Shown: piece by piece, positions 19,471-34,472 of the stretch
Layout: each line of letters opens with the position of its first letter
Position numbering within the stretch: the stretch's first letter is position 1
DNA from: Ficedula albicollis
Taxonomy: Eukaryota > Chordata > Aves > Passeriformes > Muscicapidae
Assembly: GCF_000247815.1 (NCBI RefSeq)
Contig: NC_021700.1
Span: 19,122,885 to 19,186,884, forward strand
Reading direction: 5' to 3'
Length of the DNA stretch: 64,000 bases
Program-made: the position numbers and the translations under genes
Notes under the pieces: model-generated
What the model saw: only the letters and a program-made list of their open reading frames with translations
Told to the model about the DNA's origin: nothing
The model's database searches: none

Positions 19471-22400
19471 ATTTTCTGTATCAAGATAATTTTTTACTGG
19501 TCAATATTCAGTAAAAATAAAAAATAGCAACTGAAGTCCAGATCCACCAAACTAAATCCTATTATAATATCAGTCCAAAACACAGTCATCTCCTATTTTT
19601 AATATATCTCAAGTGTTTATTCATACACAATAACTAAAAGATTTGATAACTAAAATTGGCTCACTTCCCTGAGGTCATTCCTTGCTCCCTGAAGGCATAA
19701 TCTGCCTATAGAGAATACAGTTGTATACTGTAGAGGGGTAGGCTGTCACAGATACAAAGGCAAACAAAACCAACTTTTAAAACATTTTTTCCCTAGTATC
19801 CGTATGTATATATCGTGGGGGTCTATAAGCCTCTAAGCTTGATGCTTCCACTATTACCAGAAAGGCTAAATCACCATGAAGGGCTTGTCCAGTTCTGAAT
19901 CTCCAAGGTATATAAAAAATCAGCTGTACTTTTTTTTCCAGTTTAAAGGAAGTTAAACTGAAAACTTTTCCATGTTTGGGAGTAACAGAGGGTATACTGA
20001 CATTAACAGAAAATAAATTGCTCTTAAAAAAAGGATGGTTTTAGAACTTGACCTTTAAAATCTGTTCAAATAAATTTATAAAGAAAAAAAAATCCATTAA
20101 TAATGTGAATAAGACATATGAAGGAATGGAATATAAAGTGTTATGACACAACATGGAATTCATTTTTTTGTCTTAAATTGTTCTAAAGATCATGATTTTA
20201 TTCAAACATGCAAAGAGCTGACCTTAGAATTTCACCAAATAACTTTTTTGCCAAGCCAAACAGCTCGCAAAGGACACATGAATGTTCTGTAAGACTTACA
20301 TCTATGTGATAATCCATATGATCTAAATTTCAGCTACTGAGATAAAAAATGTATCCACCTGTCAGATCAAATATTTGGTAGTGGCTAAAGCTAAGAATTT
20401 GGTCAGTGTTATACAAAACTCATTACATAAGGAGTTAGATTTCATTGCAGATGGAAAGAATTAAAGTCATCTCTTTTCACCTCTTTAAGAATTATCTGCT
20501 TTCATGAAGAGAATAAGCCATCATCTGTCATACCAAAGTAAACCAATTAAAAGGAGACAATATGAAATAATGCAATCTAAACTGATTGCTGCAGACAATT
20601 TAAAATATGAAGCCATGCCACTTTAGAAAAAAAAATTAAATCTTCCACACTTTTTGTCATGCTACTGAGTAAAGTCGTTCAGTAAAATTTAAATTTGTGA
20701 CATAAGTAGACTAGAGATCATCTTTTTGAGAGATTAACTAAATCAAACAGAACTAAAATAAACAAATTCCTTCTCATAACTGAATTTGAGACTTGGTTAT
20801 CCTCAATTTCCCTATAGCTTTCCAGAGGTTGAATATCTTAAATATTCAGGAAATTGTTTTATTTGGTTCACAACAGCAGAAGAGTTACTGCCTAAAAAAG
20901 GCAAAATATAAATTTTCATACCATTTTCACTACAGATTTTTAAAAGGAGTAACAAATTTTCAAGGTAATCTAGGAATATCAATTTAGCTAGTTGTAAAAT
21001 TAAATAAATAAATGTGCTTTCTTTCTCTTAATACTTTTACATTCTTCAGAGTATAAATGGATCAGACACTTAAAAATAATTTCTTAAGAAAAATTATTCA
21101 TTCCTTTTTCAGAAGCTGTGCTTGATTTTATCCATTCTTTTGAAGCCTTTTATTTCGTGCCCTCCATTTTTGCTAATTTCATGTAGTGAGTCACAGAGGG
21201 AAAATTATTCTGTTTATTAACATCTACTGACAAGTAGCTTTTACTGGGAATATTCTTGCATTTTGCAATGGTTAAAATAACAATTATCTTAAATCATTCT
21301 GCTATGATCAAAGAGTTAAGTGAGTTACAAAAAAAATCTAGCATCATGTACTTAGTTTAGGTTTCAGCAGGGAATAATGAATTAATATTAGAACAAATAT
21401 TGCCCTTTAGTATAGTGTGTCCCTGAAACCTAATTCTATTTTAATGAGATGAAAGTACAATAAACTGTAAATTATAATTGTTGACCAACCTTCTTACGTT
21501 TTTGTCAGCTTTCAGTATATTTTTTGTTCTCTCTCCCTGTCTCTGCTCTCCTCCCTGCCTGCAAATACTGTGTTGAAAATACCAAACAAAATAGTCAATC
21601 TTCACTTACAGACCTGGACAATTCTTTGGCTGTCTATGAATGCCAAATGCATGGATTTCAACTAAACCTGCTAATTTACCATGTTATTTAACACTACAAT
21701 TTCTCCTTCCAGTGAAGTGAAATTCCTCGAACGAATTCCTCTGTGAATAAAGACCACACCCACTAAACTCAGGCCACAATGTTTAGAACCAATATAAGCA
21801 CCCACTAATCTACTTACAAAGTACTTTATAAATGAAACAGCATAAATAAATAATATGTAATTAGTTGTACTTAATGTAACAATAATTTAATGGGTTTGAA
21901 TTTTTATTAAATCAGACCTAGTAGGTAGTGTTGCAGGGTAGTTTCTGCTGAGTGAAATTGCAGTATGGATTAACTCTTCCCAAAGCAAAGGAAACTCTTT
22001 GCAAGCTGTTGAGTGAAAAGACTGTAGAAGAACTGCATGAACACTCAACGGTGTTTTATAAGGAGAAGGAAGTTTATTTAGTTTATTTTCTACTACTGTG
22101 ACTTGATTTTCCAAGAAGATATAAATTGGGATTATATTAAGTGACAGTTAAGACTTTCTGCAAGTTTATAGGATTCTTCAAAAAGTTACTTCAATATATC
22201 CTGAAAATGATGGGTTAACATATGTTTCCTATTTATAATGAGACATAGAGTGTCAAAGTGTTTTCAAACCAAATTGACAAAACCAATAGTACATCAAAAG
22301 GATCGAGCAATACAATAACAGCTTCATTGCAGATTATACGCTGAGGACAGAAAACCAGAAGACAGGGCTTGGCAAGATTCATATTTCAAATATTAAAAAG

Positions 22401-23707
22401 TTTAGTTTGAGTCAGTTGTGGTAACATTAATATAATTGTAATCTGAAAATGCAGGTTATGTGATCTCATTATTCTGGAAAAACAGATTAGGATCCCAACA
22501 GCATACTCATCTATCTAGGACATCCAAAATGAGATGTTAGAGTTTATACTAGTTGTATGGTTAAAGTATCTTGCCTGAGCAGAAATTTTTCCTTTATATA
22601 TGGCATAACTATTGTAAGGAAAACTATAGAACACTTCTGGGGTAAGGGGTGCAATTTACATACACATTTACAGATATGTATCTAACCCAACCATCAAGGG
22701 TGCTGGCAGGTTTACCTGAGTATGGTACCTGGAGCACTTTCAAATTTCCACATGCAGACATTACAGTAAGTTAAATAACTGCTAAAAAACCCGAAATGAA
22801 CCCTTGCCCTGCTTCCAAACCTCAGAAAATATTTCATCTCTTATCTGATATTCAGCATGCTGAATGCTGGTTAGATGCTACTGGGCAGATAAGGTGTTAT
22901 AAATACAAAGGAAAAGGCTTAAATACCTCAAAATTAAACTCTTCGTATCAATCCTACTACATCTCACTGTGTTCATTCTAACTTGAGAAACAGACTTCAA
23001 CTATGCCCAGAGAAAAGTTACACCTGTCCTTGAGCATAAGAAAACAGGGATTTAGGTGACCTTTCATATTTAGCAGTACTGTCAAAATCTACTGTTCAGA
23101 GACCAAAATTCTTCACTCTTAAAAAGATTGCTTCTTAGTTTAAGAAACCAATTTTTTTTTTCAAATCCAGATTCAAATCCAGATTTCAAAAGGATAAACT
23201 GAGATATTCCTCTAGCGTTTTTATGTTAAGTATAAACTATATGAATGTTAATTAAATACTGTAGTGAAATGCAGTTAGGAAAGAAGCCTTTTTTCTTACC
23301 CCACTATAAAATATAAATAATAAAATTCTTCCAGAAAAAGTGGATGAATAAATACTGCATGAAATATTTTGGTTAGAAGTGAAGAGTTATGCCATTAGAA
23401 GGGCATAGCACTGGTCAGATTCAGTTCCCCATGATAACTTCATGAGCTGAGGTGACTCATCACATCCTAAGAACATAACGAAAAGTTGATTTCAGGAATT
23501 AGCATAATATCTTCACTTTCCATCCGTTTTCTTTACAGTTACACATTCTACTTTTACAAACTGGAATAACTTGCATAATAATGGAAAGTCAAACCAATTT
23601 TGGCTGGCTGATAAGGGGCAAAAAAAAAATTGGCACCATTATTTTAGAATACTGGCAAAAACAGAAGATTGAAGTTTATTAACAATTGCATTATTTCAGG
23701 GGTTTAC
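19471..23707. other. AT-rich non-coding DNA
   Basis: About 4.2 kb with no supported gene, RNA or transposon. Frames at 20793-20987, 21887-22114 and 22796-22981 are short and unrecognised. Confidence 0.6.
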
Positions 23708-25070
23708 TAATCGCAAAATCATTTGACTTGGAAAAGACCTTGAAGATCATGAACTCCAACTTTAAACTGATGATCTTCAACTAGACCATAGAACTAAGTG
23801 TCATGTCCCATTATTTCTTGAACACTTCGGGGATAATGACTTCACTGTCTCTCTGGGCAGCCCATTCTAAAGCTTAACAGCAGGGTTCAGGGAATATATT
23901 CTTCCTAATAAGGCCATGTCCTCTTATCCTGCCATGGTTTCCTGGGAGAAGAGACCAACCCCCACCTGGCCACAGTCTCCTTCCAGGCAGTTGTGGAGAG
24001 TGACAAGGTCACCCCTGAGGCTCCTTTTCTCCAGGATAAACACCCCCAGCCCCCTCAGCTGCTCCTCACAGCACTGCTGCTCCAGACCCTGCCCCAGCTC
24101 CATTGCCCTTCTCTGCACTCACTCCAGCCCCTCGGTGTCTTTCTGGCACTCAGGGCCCAGAGCTGGACACAGCACTCGAGGTGTGGCCTCAGCAGTGCCC
24201 AGCACAGGGGGACAATCCCTGCCCTGCTCCTGCTGCCCACACCATTGCTGACCCAGGCCAGGATGCCATTGGCCTTCTTGGCCCCCTGGGCACACCCTGG
24301 CTCATGTTCAGCTGCTGCCACCAGCACCCCCAGGTCCTTTCCAGCCACTCTGTCCCAGCCTGTGGCTCTGCCTGGGGTTGTTGTGACCCAAGGGCAGGAC
24401 CCAGCACTGGCCTTGTTGAACCTCACACCACTGGCCTCAGCCATGATCCAGCCTGTGCAGATCCCCCTGCAGAGCCTTCCTGCCCTCCAGCACATTGACA
24501 ACCCACACAGCTTGGTGTGATCTGTGAATTTACTGAAGCTGTGCCCAACACTCTCATTCAGATCATCAGTAAAGAAACTGAACAGGGCTAGTCCAATCCT
24601 GAGCTCAAGGCAACGTCACTCATGACTGTCACCAGCTGGATGTACCTCCATTCACAGCCACTTTCTGGGCCCAGCCATCCTGGTTTTTAACCCAGCAGAG
24701 TGCACCTGTCCACTCTTTGGGCTGCTAGTTTTTCCCAGAGAATGCCATGGGAAGCAGTGTTGTGGTGGGAAAAACTTTCCTGTAGCACAGGTAGGCTACA
24801 TCCACAGCCTTTCCCTCATGCACCTGGTCATATAAGGCGATCAGGTCGATCAAGCAGAACCCTGCCCTTCCACGTCTATGCTGGCTGGGCCTGATCCTAT
24901 GTTTGTCCTGCAAGCGCCACATAATGGCACTCCAGATCATCTGTTCCATGACCTTCCTCAGCACCAAGGTCAGGTTGACAGGCCTGTAGCTCCCCAGATC
25001 CTCCTTCCAGCTCTTCTTGTGGACGGCCATCAAACTGGCCTACCTGCAGTCATCCATGACCTCTGTTAGA
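23708..25070 (-). mobile_element. CR1 LINE fragment, ORF2 remnant plus 3' end
   Basis: Minus-strand CR1, truncated at its 5' end near 25070. Its 3' tail is at 23708 (AAAATCATTTGACTTGGAAA, the complement of the usual CR1 end). The minus-strand frame 24725-25033 has CR1 reverse-transcriptase sequence, with YRPVNL at about 24971-24988 and LIALYDQVHEGKAVDV before motif A. Motif A reads YLCYRKVF (24770-24793), so the catalytic aspartate is replaced. The frame 24055-24501 carries KDLGVLVAAAEHEPGCAQ and KKANGILAW, the region after the polymerase core. The FADD box near 24520 is destroyed. Several frame breaks separate these pieces. The segment 24014-24337 is almost identical to part of the 51.4-kb copy. 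Confidence 0.95.
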
Positions 25071-27200
25071 CAGCACTAATGATAAATCATGTTAATGGTG
25101 ATAAATGATGATACTAGGAAGTTTTTGAAAAAAAACAGTTAGTAATAAAATTAATAAGAGGCAAAGGGTAACATCTATAATCATGCAAATGCACTGTTTT
25201 TCATTTAAGTATAGAGCAATAATAGTCAAGTAAATATAGGAGAATTAAAAAGGAACCAAGAGAGGATTTTCTTTTCTTTTACTCACTGCCTTGATAAGCA
25301 AACTAAATTTTATTCAGTCTTAAAAGGCTGGAATTTGATAGAAAAGGATGAACAGTCACAGGTTAAATTTTTGATTTTGAAGTTAAGGAATTAACCTGTG
25401 GTTTAATTTCAAATCTTTTCCAGTTTAAAGGGAGACATTCTTTTTTCACTTCTATTATCCTTATGGTAAAGCTAAAAGGCACACACAGTAATTGTTTATG
25501 CAATTAAGCAAGCTAAAATTGAATACCATCTTTATTTGGTTTGTCATCACAAATACAGATAGAATGCAATAGAAAGGAAGGCCAGGTTACATAACTCAGC
25601 AGTAAATATTTCTACTAATTTTCAATGTGAATGGCAGTAGGCTGCATAGTGTTGATACATAATTTATGCTGTATAGTGTGCAATGTGGTAAGTCTCTATA
25701 AAATTCTACTCCTCCAATTATCACTACACATGTCAGTATTTCCAGGCCTAACTTTATCCTCACCCAGGACATCACTTGCTCCAACCACTGCACCTCCTTA
25801 ATATATTTTCAATTAGCTTCTCTGCAATGCAAACTCTGAAACAGTTTCAGATAATATACCTCTTTTGCTTACTCCAGTCTCAATTTTGTAAGCTGTTTAG
25901 AGTCTCTTCACATTATAGCTACACTTATCTGTCTGATATAGTGGTCCTGGTCATACTGCCTAGGAACATATGCATTTTATAGCTGCTTTTTGCAGATAGT
26001 CGATTCCTACCTATTGCTAACATTATGAGGTTCAGATACTGGAATTTTCACTATATTTATTAAAGGTTATGGATTCCAAATCAAACCCTGCTCTACAGGC
26101 CATCACTTTTTTTGCCTGCTCTTTCCATAAATGCAAATAGAGGGCCTAACACAAAAGACACATCTGCTCCCTTAACTTGTTACACAACATTAAATCCTGG
26201 ATATTCAAAACAATAAACTGTATTTCAGAAATACATTTTTATTCCCCACAAGTCTTTCTTCTCGTATTCCATGCAAGACAAGCAGTAACAGGCACATGAA
26301 GGCGTAATGCATGTCTCTAATGTATAGAAAATACCTTTAATGTCAATGATCTAGCTCTAAAAGATTGGGTTCTGCATGCTCATAGAGGTTACAGACATCA
26401 TGAAGCATATGATACAGGCCACAGGACACCTTTGATGTGTTGCATCAACATGGAAGAAACATTATTAAAGATGATCAACCAGTATTTGTATTAATAAACA
26501 TAAAACTATTTGTGTCCCATGAAAGACATTCTTTTATCTTCACTGTCATCCTTTAAAGGACATCTGAAAGTAGCATGAGAGACTGTATATATATAGAGAG
26601 AGAACACTTCATGACAATTTCTATTCCCAACAGAAAAGGACAACATACCTTACAGGCATTGTATGGATTTTTGAATGTTCAGAATGAAACTAAAAGCAAT
26701 GACTGGCAACTTAACATCCTGACACCCAAAAATTCCCCTTACAGGCCTACTGTAACATGAATAAGCAAACTTGCCTATTCTCTGAGAGCTGGGATTAATA
26801 ACAGCATTCTAAAAGCATTTGCATTCTAAATTAAGGCTTGTGATTAGGTAAGCACAAATGCAGGCAAAAACCATTGTATGGTTTGCATTCAGTTAAAACA
26901 GCAAATACAGAACATATAATTATCTTCCTCTGTCTTCCCATCAAACACTTCTACTGGGCTTCCCCAGAAAATGGGGCAAGGGCTGGCAAGGAGCAGAGAG
27001 GGAAGACAGGTACCAGGTTTTAGAGAAGATAAATAAAATCAGACAGTTTGTTCCAAACGTCTTTCAGCAAACTTCACTGTTCATGTTTGAAAAATGCTCA
27101 GGAGCTTAACCTGTGGGTTAAGGAGTGCTTAGAACATTTTTCTAAGTTAATAAAAACAGAAGTAAACCATATCCTTAGAAGACAATGGAAGCGGTTTCCC
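25071..27200. other. AT-rich non-coding DNA
   Basis: No gene is supported. G+C begins to rise at about 26940 and again from about 27180, leading into the CpG-rich block. A short (TA)n/(GA)n stretch lies at about 26586-26602. Confidence 0.55.
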
Positions 27201-27245
27201 TGTCAGGTGCGGGCACACCTGCAGTGTCCTTTCCAGCACTCTCTG

Positions 27246-29640
<2,395 letters not shown>

Positions 29641-31290
29641 ACAACCACTGGTAGAATTTATAAGCAAGTTGACTGCACTATATTGCGAGGCAAGTAGAAA
29701 GATTTTTCAGTCAGGAAGAACTATAGATGCCTGTGATTCAAAGAGGAAACAGATGTTTTAGCGATGATAAAGGAATTTTAGTGTTATGTGATTGTCTTTC
29801 AAATGACCAATGTGAGAACCTCCCATACAAAAACATTTTACAGCATTTACGCATATCTTTAACAAATGACTACTGAATTGCCATATGAATGAGCATCTTT
29901 TCAGCTCACTTGAAAGTATATAAATAAATAAGTTCTAGGACAAACAAAACATGGGGGGAAAATATGCCTTCGTTATTTTCTTCAAACCAGGCTAAGAAAG
30001 AAATGTGAAGAACTGTTCCTTTGATACAGGAAGAAAATACATCACCTTGCTCGAAATACTTATGTAAGAAAACATGACCATAACAATACCATTTCTATGT
30101 CTTGCCTATTTTGCAAATATGAAGTGCTAAACTCATATTACTTCATCACTACTATCTCTGTCTGATTTTCATTTTTCTCACAGTTCTCTTAGTCCTCACT
30201 TGACATTTATTTAGGTAAAAACATAGCATCTAGTCATTGTCACAGTATTTTGCAAACAAGCATTTTGAGTTTAACAGTCTATAATGTGTATTGATTACTC
30301 ACCATATCCATGAATGCCTCCTAAAGGGGAAATTATTCACATGCATCATGTTCACAGGTCTTCCAACATTAGTTTTTTTCCTTGTCAGACTGATTTGTCT
30401 GTTATGGTATTCATAGATGCATGCCAGAACAACTGCATGAGCAGTCAACAGCAGGGATTATTGCAAGAATTACTGTAATCCACAAAAATAAAAATTCCCA
30501 GGATCCAGTGAAAGACTTCTCACAGGGTTTTCTAGGTACACGTCCATCCATTTATGCATCACTTGCTATTTTAAAGAAAATATTAAACTAATCAGTATAG
30601 AGAAACTGTTCTGACAATGCCAATAGTTTGCCTTGATAAAAATCCAAGTGCTTTGACTGTGAATTAAAGCATCTTCATATGCAGCATTTTGGACAGTCGG
30701 AAAAGGTTAGTTAAAAGATAGTTTCTTGCCACCAGTGCCAAATCAGTGTTTAGGGAGAGATGTGTAACTTCAGATTGCTTTGCCATGTTCAGAAATGAAT
30801 ACTGCTTTTTCTTCTTTCTTAGACACATATTCATCAATGATCAATTTAATGCAGTTTTCCTTTCTTACGAGCCTGGGGAATAGGAGGATGTTTAATAGCC
30901 TTGTACAACAACCCCAAACTTCTTTCTGAATTTGGTACTGTGACTTTGTTTCTTCAGCTAAGAAAGAAGGAAGGAAGTATGTTTTTTCCACTCCATAGGA
31001 CAGGACTACAGTTAGATACCATCAAGGGATATGATCATGTCATGATCAAATTCATTTTTGCTGTTTAACCCCGTAATAAGGCTGTCTGCTCCCTTTAAGT
31101 GAAATGACTAAGCTATTGACTCTCACTGCAGAGTCTAGTTCTGTTTTGATATTATACTGTATATAAACCCACGTGCATCAATTTGTACGTTGCAAAACGA
31201 AAGCAAAGCTATAAGTCCCGTGTTACCTAAGCATTCTTTCACTGCTGTCCTTTTTTCCCAATTCAGCTCCCAGACAGTAGTTATCACTCC
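29641..31290. other. AT-rich DNA between two CpG-rich blocks
   Basis: No coding exon is recognised. The minus-strand frame 30770-30991 has no known motif. If the two flanking CpG blocks belong to one gene, this would be intron or promoter-proximal DNA, but nothing here proves it. Confidence 0.5.
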
Positions 31291-31720
31291 TTACGCTCTG
31301 GCAAGCATCCTCGGGAAGATTCTTAAGCCCAGGCTACAGAGACGGCATCTATTTTGAAGCAATGCAGCGTCAACAGGCTCACACTTCCCTTTCCCGGACC
31401 AGAATTTCCAGCCTGCCCTCGGGCTGCTGGTCTCCTTGCCCAGCAGCAGCAGCAGCAGCAGCACCGCGGCAGCCCCGGACAGTGTCGGGCTGCGTGGCAC
31501 TGGTCCTGCAGCAGACTGGGCTCGGCTGCGGAGAGGGCTCTGCCTGGCAGAGGCTGCGCTGGCGTCAAGGGGGCCCTCTAGGTGGGTTCTCCCGGCACCG
31601 CGCAACCTGCCCTGCCGCTCCCACCCGCCCGGGATGGAGGGCAAGGACGGGGCACTAGCGGACGAGCCTTCCTTAGGACGGACCGTGCCTCCAGGGTAGC
31701 AGAAAGCACTGAAAATTTTG
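31290..31720. promoter_or_regulatory. Second GC/CpG-rich block, candidate CpG island
   Basis: G+C and CpG content rise sharply, with CCGCGGC, CCCGGAC and CTGCGCTGGCG words, and fall again at about 31720. Frames stay open on both strands because stop codons are rare in GC-rich DNA. The longest is 31291-31827 on the minus strand, 178 codons. That frame includes a Leu-7 run encoded by the CAG repeat, which resembles a signal peptide only superficially. I recognise no protein in any frame. The block lies about 1.7 kb from the interrupted island and could be an alternative promoter or a 5' untranslated exon of the same locus. Confidence 0.45.
31441..31463 (+). repeat. (CAG)7 trinucleotide repeat in the GC-rich block
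   Basis: Seven perfect CAG units followed by CA. Depending on frame it would read as Gln, Ser or Ala on the plus strand, or Leu, Ala or Cys on the minus strand. CAG runs are frequent near vertebrate promoters and first exons. Coding status is unknown. Confidence 0.9.
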
Positions 31721-32270
31721 CACAGAAGTGCAAAAATCTGCAGGAAAACAGACGCGCGGGAAGCAGAGTTCACCATGCTGATCTGTACTGAGATGTAAAA
31801 GATTTCTGGACTTTTATACTTCAGCATACCCAGGTCATATATTGTTTGCTTGCCGTTCTTCTAAATGGTTTACACTGTACTAAGGCTTCTTAAAGTTCTA
31901 ACATCCCCTTGCCCTTTTGGACAGGAAATCCTGCAGTGTGGAAGCCAGCTGCAACTTCAATGACATTAAAACGTGTGATAAGACTTTGTATTTGATTAGG
32001 GTGTGGGTGAACTTGGGAGTAACATGATAAGGTATTGCACGTCACATTTGTATAGATCCTATTTCCTCAAGATCAGTTCTGTCACTCGTCACAACCCTAT
32101 TCTACAATACCCCAAATTAGCCCTAGTAGAGTTGATGCCACACTAAAGAAAGAATAAAATATTGAAGTACTTGAATGTCACAGTGTATTGGCAGTGAAAT
32201 GGCATTTATTTCAATTCAGTTATAAAAAGGGAGCCTATACTGCCACACACATTTTTGTGTTACTGAATCT

Positions 32271-32324
32271 TTGTAATATTAGTAATATAATATTTGTAAT
32301 AGTAGTAATATAAGTAATATGAAA
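32271..32324. repeat. AT-rich low-complexity (TAATATTAG-like) tract
   Basis: Irregular repetition of GTAATA and TAATATAA words over about 55 bases. No unit is perfectly tandem. It is low-complexity sequence only. Confidence 0.6.
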
Positions 32325-33274
32325 TACTATTTGAGGACTTACAGCGCAAAAGTACAAGTTTGCAACATTTAAAGGGGCTCTAGCGTAATTTATGTTCTAC
32401 TACTCTTTACAGAAGGTGAGATTTTTTTATCATAAGTACAGCCATGCTAGAAAGCAAAGAGTTAGAAATAACGAAAACGAAAATTAGCATTTTTCATTAA
32501 GATGCTACAAAATAAAATACATAATCATTCAGTAAAGATAAGTATTTAGTGTGACTTTTAAGAGACCAGGCAAGCTGTTATGTTATGTTCATGCTTTATA
32601 TAAAAAGCACCCCTGTACCACACCTCCAACTTAGTTTGGGAATTTATACCAGAGATATTTGAAGAGAATATAAACAAAACTCTAAAAGCTGCAACATTGC
32701 ATGATTAATCTGAATATGAAAAAAATCTATTTAATATCTATTCCTGTTGTCTAATGCTTTCTCTAAGCTAGATAAACTTATTATGAAATATTAACTGTAG
32801 CAAATGCTGCACCGGTCTGCACCATCATTACTATTTCATATTGCACTTATCTCACTGCATACTTGCCCGATCACTCACAGGCACTGACATTTTCAACACT
32901 ACACTTACATAATGACTTGTACTATCTTGAGAAATAGCTTCTCAGCACTGACCTGTCACTTACCACATTTGAAATCTGTGAATGAGTCTACTCTGCATAT
33001 GTGTTACAATTTCTCTGTTTTTCTTTAGTGTTAAGTTCAGCACAAAGCATGGCACCCATTGACTCAGCTAATTTCATTCAGAAGCTGAGTTGCAGAAGGA
33101 GTGTGGGTGTATACAAAGTTACTATACAGTATTACAAACCAGTTAAAGAACTCACCAGCGACCTAGAATGCACAATATGTGGGCTTTCCTGAGCAGGGAT
33201 AAGTCAAAGCTAGAGACTTCACCCAGAAAAATAGGCTGCCTTGTGAAATTCTTCCTGTTCAAGCCCATAATAAT

Positions 33275-33471
33275 TTGTCAACCATTCTACATTTGAAAAT
33301 AAAATAAAACAAAGCAAAACCACTTGTCAACCACTCTACATTTGAAAATAAAATAAAACAAAGCAAAACCAACAATTTGTCAACCATTCTACATTTGAAA
33401 ATAAAATAAAACAAAGCAAAACCAACAACAACAGCAACACAACAAACAACAAAAAAACAAACAAAAAAAAG
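33275..33471 (+). repeat. Three tandem copies of a 49-53 bp unit plus CAA-rich tail
   Basis: Units start with TTGTCAACCA at 33275, 33324 and 33377, and each ends in the A-rich string AAAACAAAGCAAAACC. The third copy runs into an AAC/CAAA-rich tail to about 33471. Copies 1 and 3 share CCATTCT where copy 2 has CCACTCT. Short spacer differences (CAC, AACAA) account for the change in period. It is a local minisatellite, and the A-rich tail may be the original seed. Confidence 0.9.
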
Positions 33472-34208
33472 TAGGAAACAGATTTTAATTTGATTCCTTG
33501 CTTACCAGAAGAGTGCTCTGACCACTAGAATTTAGGCTATACGACAGTGCCACGCACTTCCCCGTTCAAGCAGAATCTTGACTACACATGAAGAAGTTGG
33601 AAGGACGATGACATAGACACAAACAGAAGTGTACAAGTGATTATGAATCTTTCCTGATGTGGAGGAACCCTAGATTCCAGTTCTTATACAAAATCTTCTT
33701 GAATATTAAATTAATTGGGACAAAGTATGTTTGTAGCAGGAATCAGATTATCTGGAAGCACGTCTCATTTCTAATAATAGTTTGCATTGAACTACAGAGT
33801 GAGGATCTATCCTCTTTCTCTCTCTTAATAGTCTTGGGAATCTTTCAGTTCTTGCTGCCCAGTGAAATATCTAAAGAGGGAGGATGAAAGAATGTCCTAT
33901 AAACCTTATTTTTAATCAGTCTATTAACATTGCAAAATTGCAAACACCTCTCCATTCTGTTTTTTTGGTGAAGGAGAACCAAAAAGAAGATTATTTGCAT
34001 CTCAATTTCCATATAGTCTTCCTCCCACAGGACTCAGCTTTTCAATTACTAGCCATACCAGAAAATTCACTGAAAAATTGACTAAGGTCTATGTCTGTCG
34101 AACTGAAATCCTCTAGAATATTTTCTTTGCTTCTCTCACAGATGCAAATGCATTAGCAGACACCAGAGGAAGAGTTCACCTTGTGATGTTTCTAGACATT
34201 ATCCTGCC

Positions 34209-34472
34209 TAGGATGGTTTGGGTCGGAAGGCACTTTTAAAGGTCATTTAGTCCAAACCCCCTTCAATGACAGGGACATCTGCAACTAGAACAGGTTTTTT
34301 AGAGTCCTGTCCTGCCTGACCTTGAATGGTTCCAGGCATGGGTCACCTACCAGCTCTCTGGGAATACTGTTCCAGTAGTTCACATCGTAAAAATTTTCTT
34401 TCCTACACCTATTCAACTCTCCTTTGTTTTAAAACCTGGTATCCTATGTCCTCTCTCTGCATACCTTTCTAA
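34209..34472 (-). mobile_element. Short CR1 LINE 3' fragment
   Basis: A minus-strand CR1 tail, starting at AGGATGGTTTGGGTCGGAAG and continuing through a segment near 34250-34330 corresponding to the 3' untranslated part. It carries the segments around TGACCTTGAATGGTTCCAGG and GGAATACTGTTCCAGTAGTT. Most of the element is missing by 5' truncation, the usual fate of LINE insertions, and no reverse-transcriptase sequence remains. It is diverged from the larger copies and lacks their long coding part, so it may be another subfamily. Confidence 0.85.

Larger units (their letters stand above)
31721..34208. other. AT-rich non-coding DNA
   Basis: No gene is supported apart from the simple repeats listed separately. 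Frames 33001-33192, 33657-33887 and 33884-34081 have no recognisable motif. Confidence 0.6.

Noticed and set aside
23993..24520. A 175-codon plus-strand frame, repeated at 51637-52083
   Set aside because: Both are antisense readings of the same minus-strand CR1 segment. Their similarity reflects the element, not a gene family.
31291..31827. A possible secreted protein with a Leu-7 signal-like run on the minus strand
   Set aside because: The Leu run comes from the CAG repeat and lies in the middle of the frame, not at its start. No domain is recognised, and all frames are open because of GC content.
33275..33471. A CRISPR-like array
   Set aside because: The units are directly adjacent minisatellite copies without unique spacers, in a vertebrate genome.
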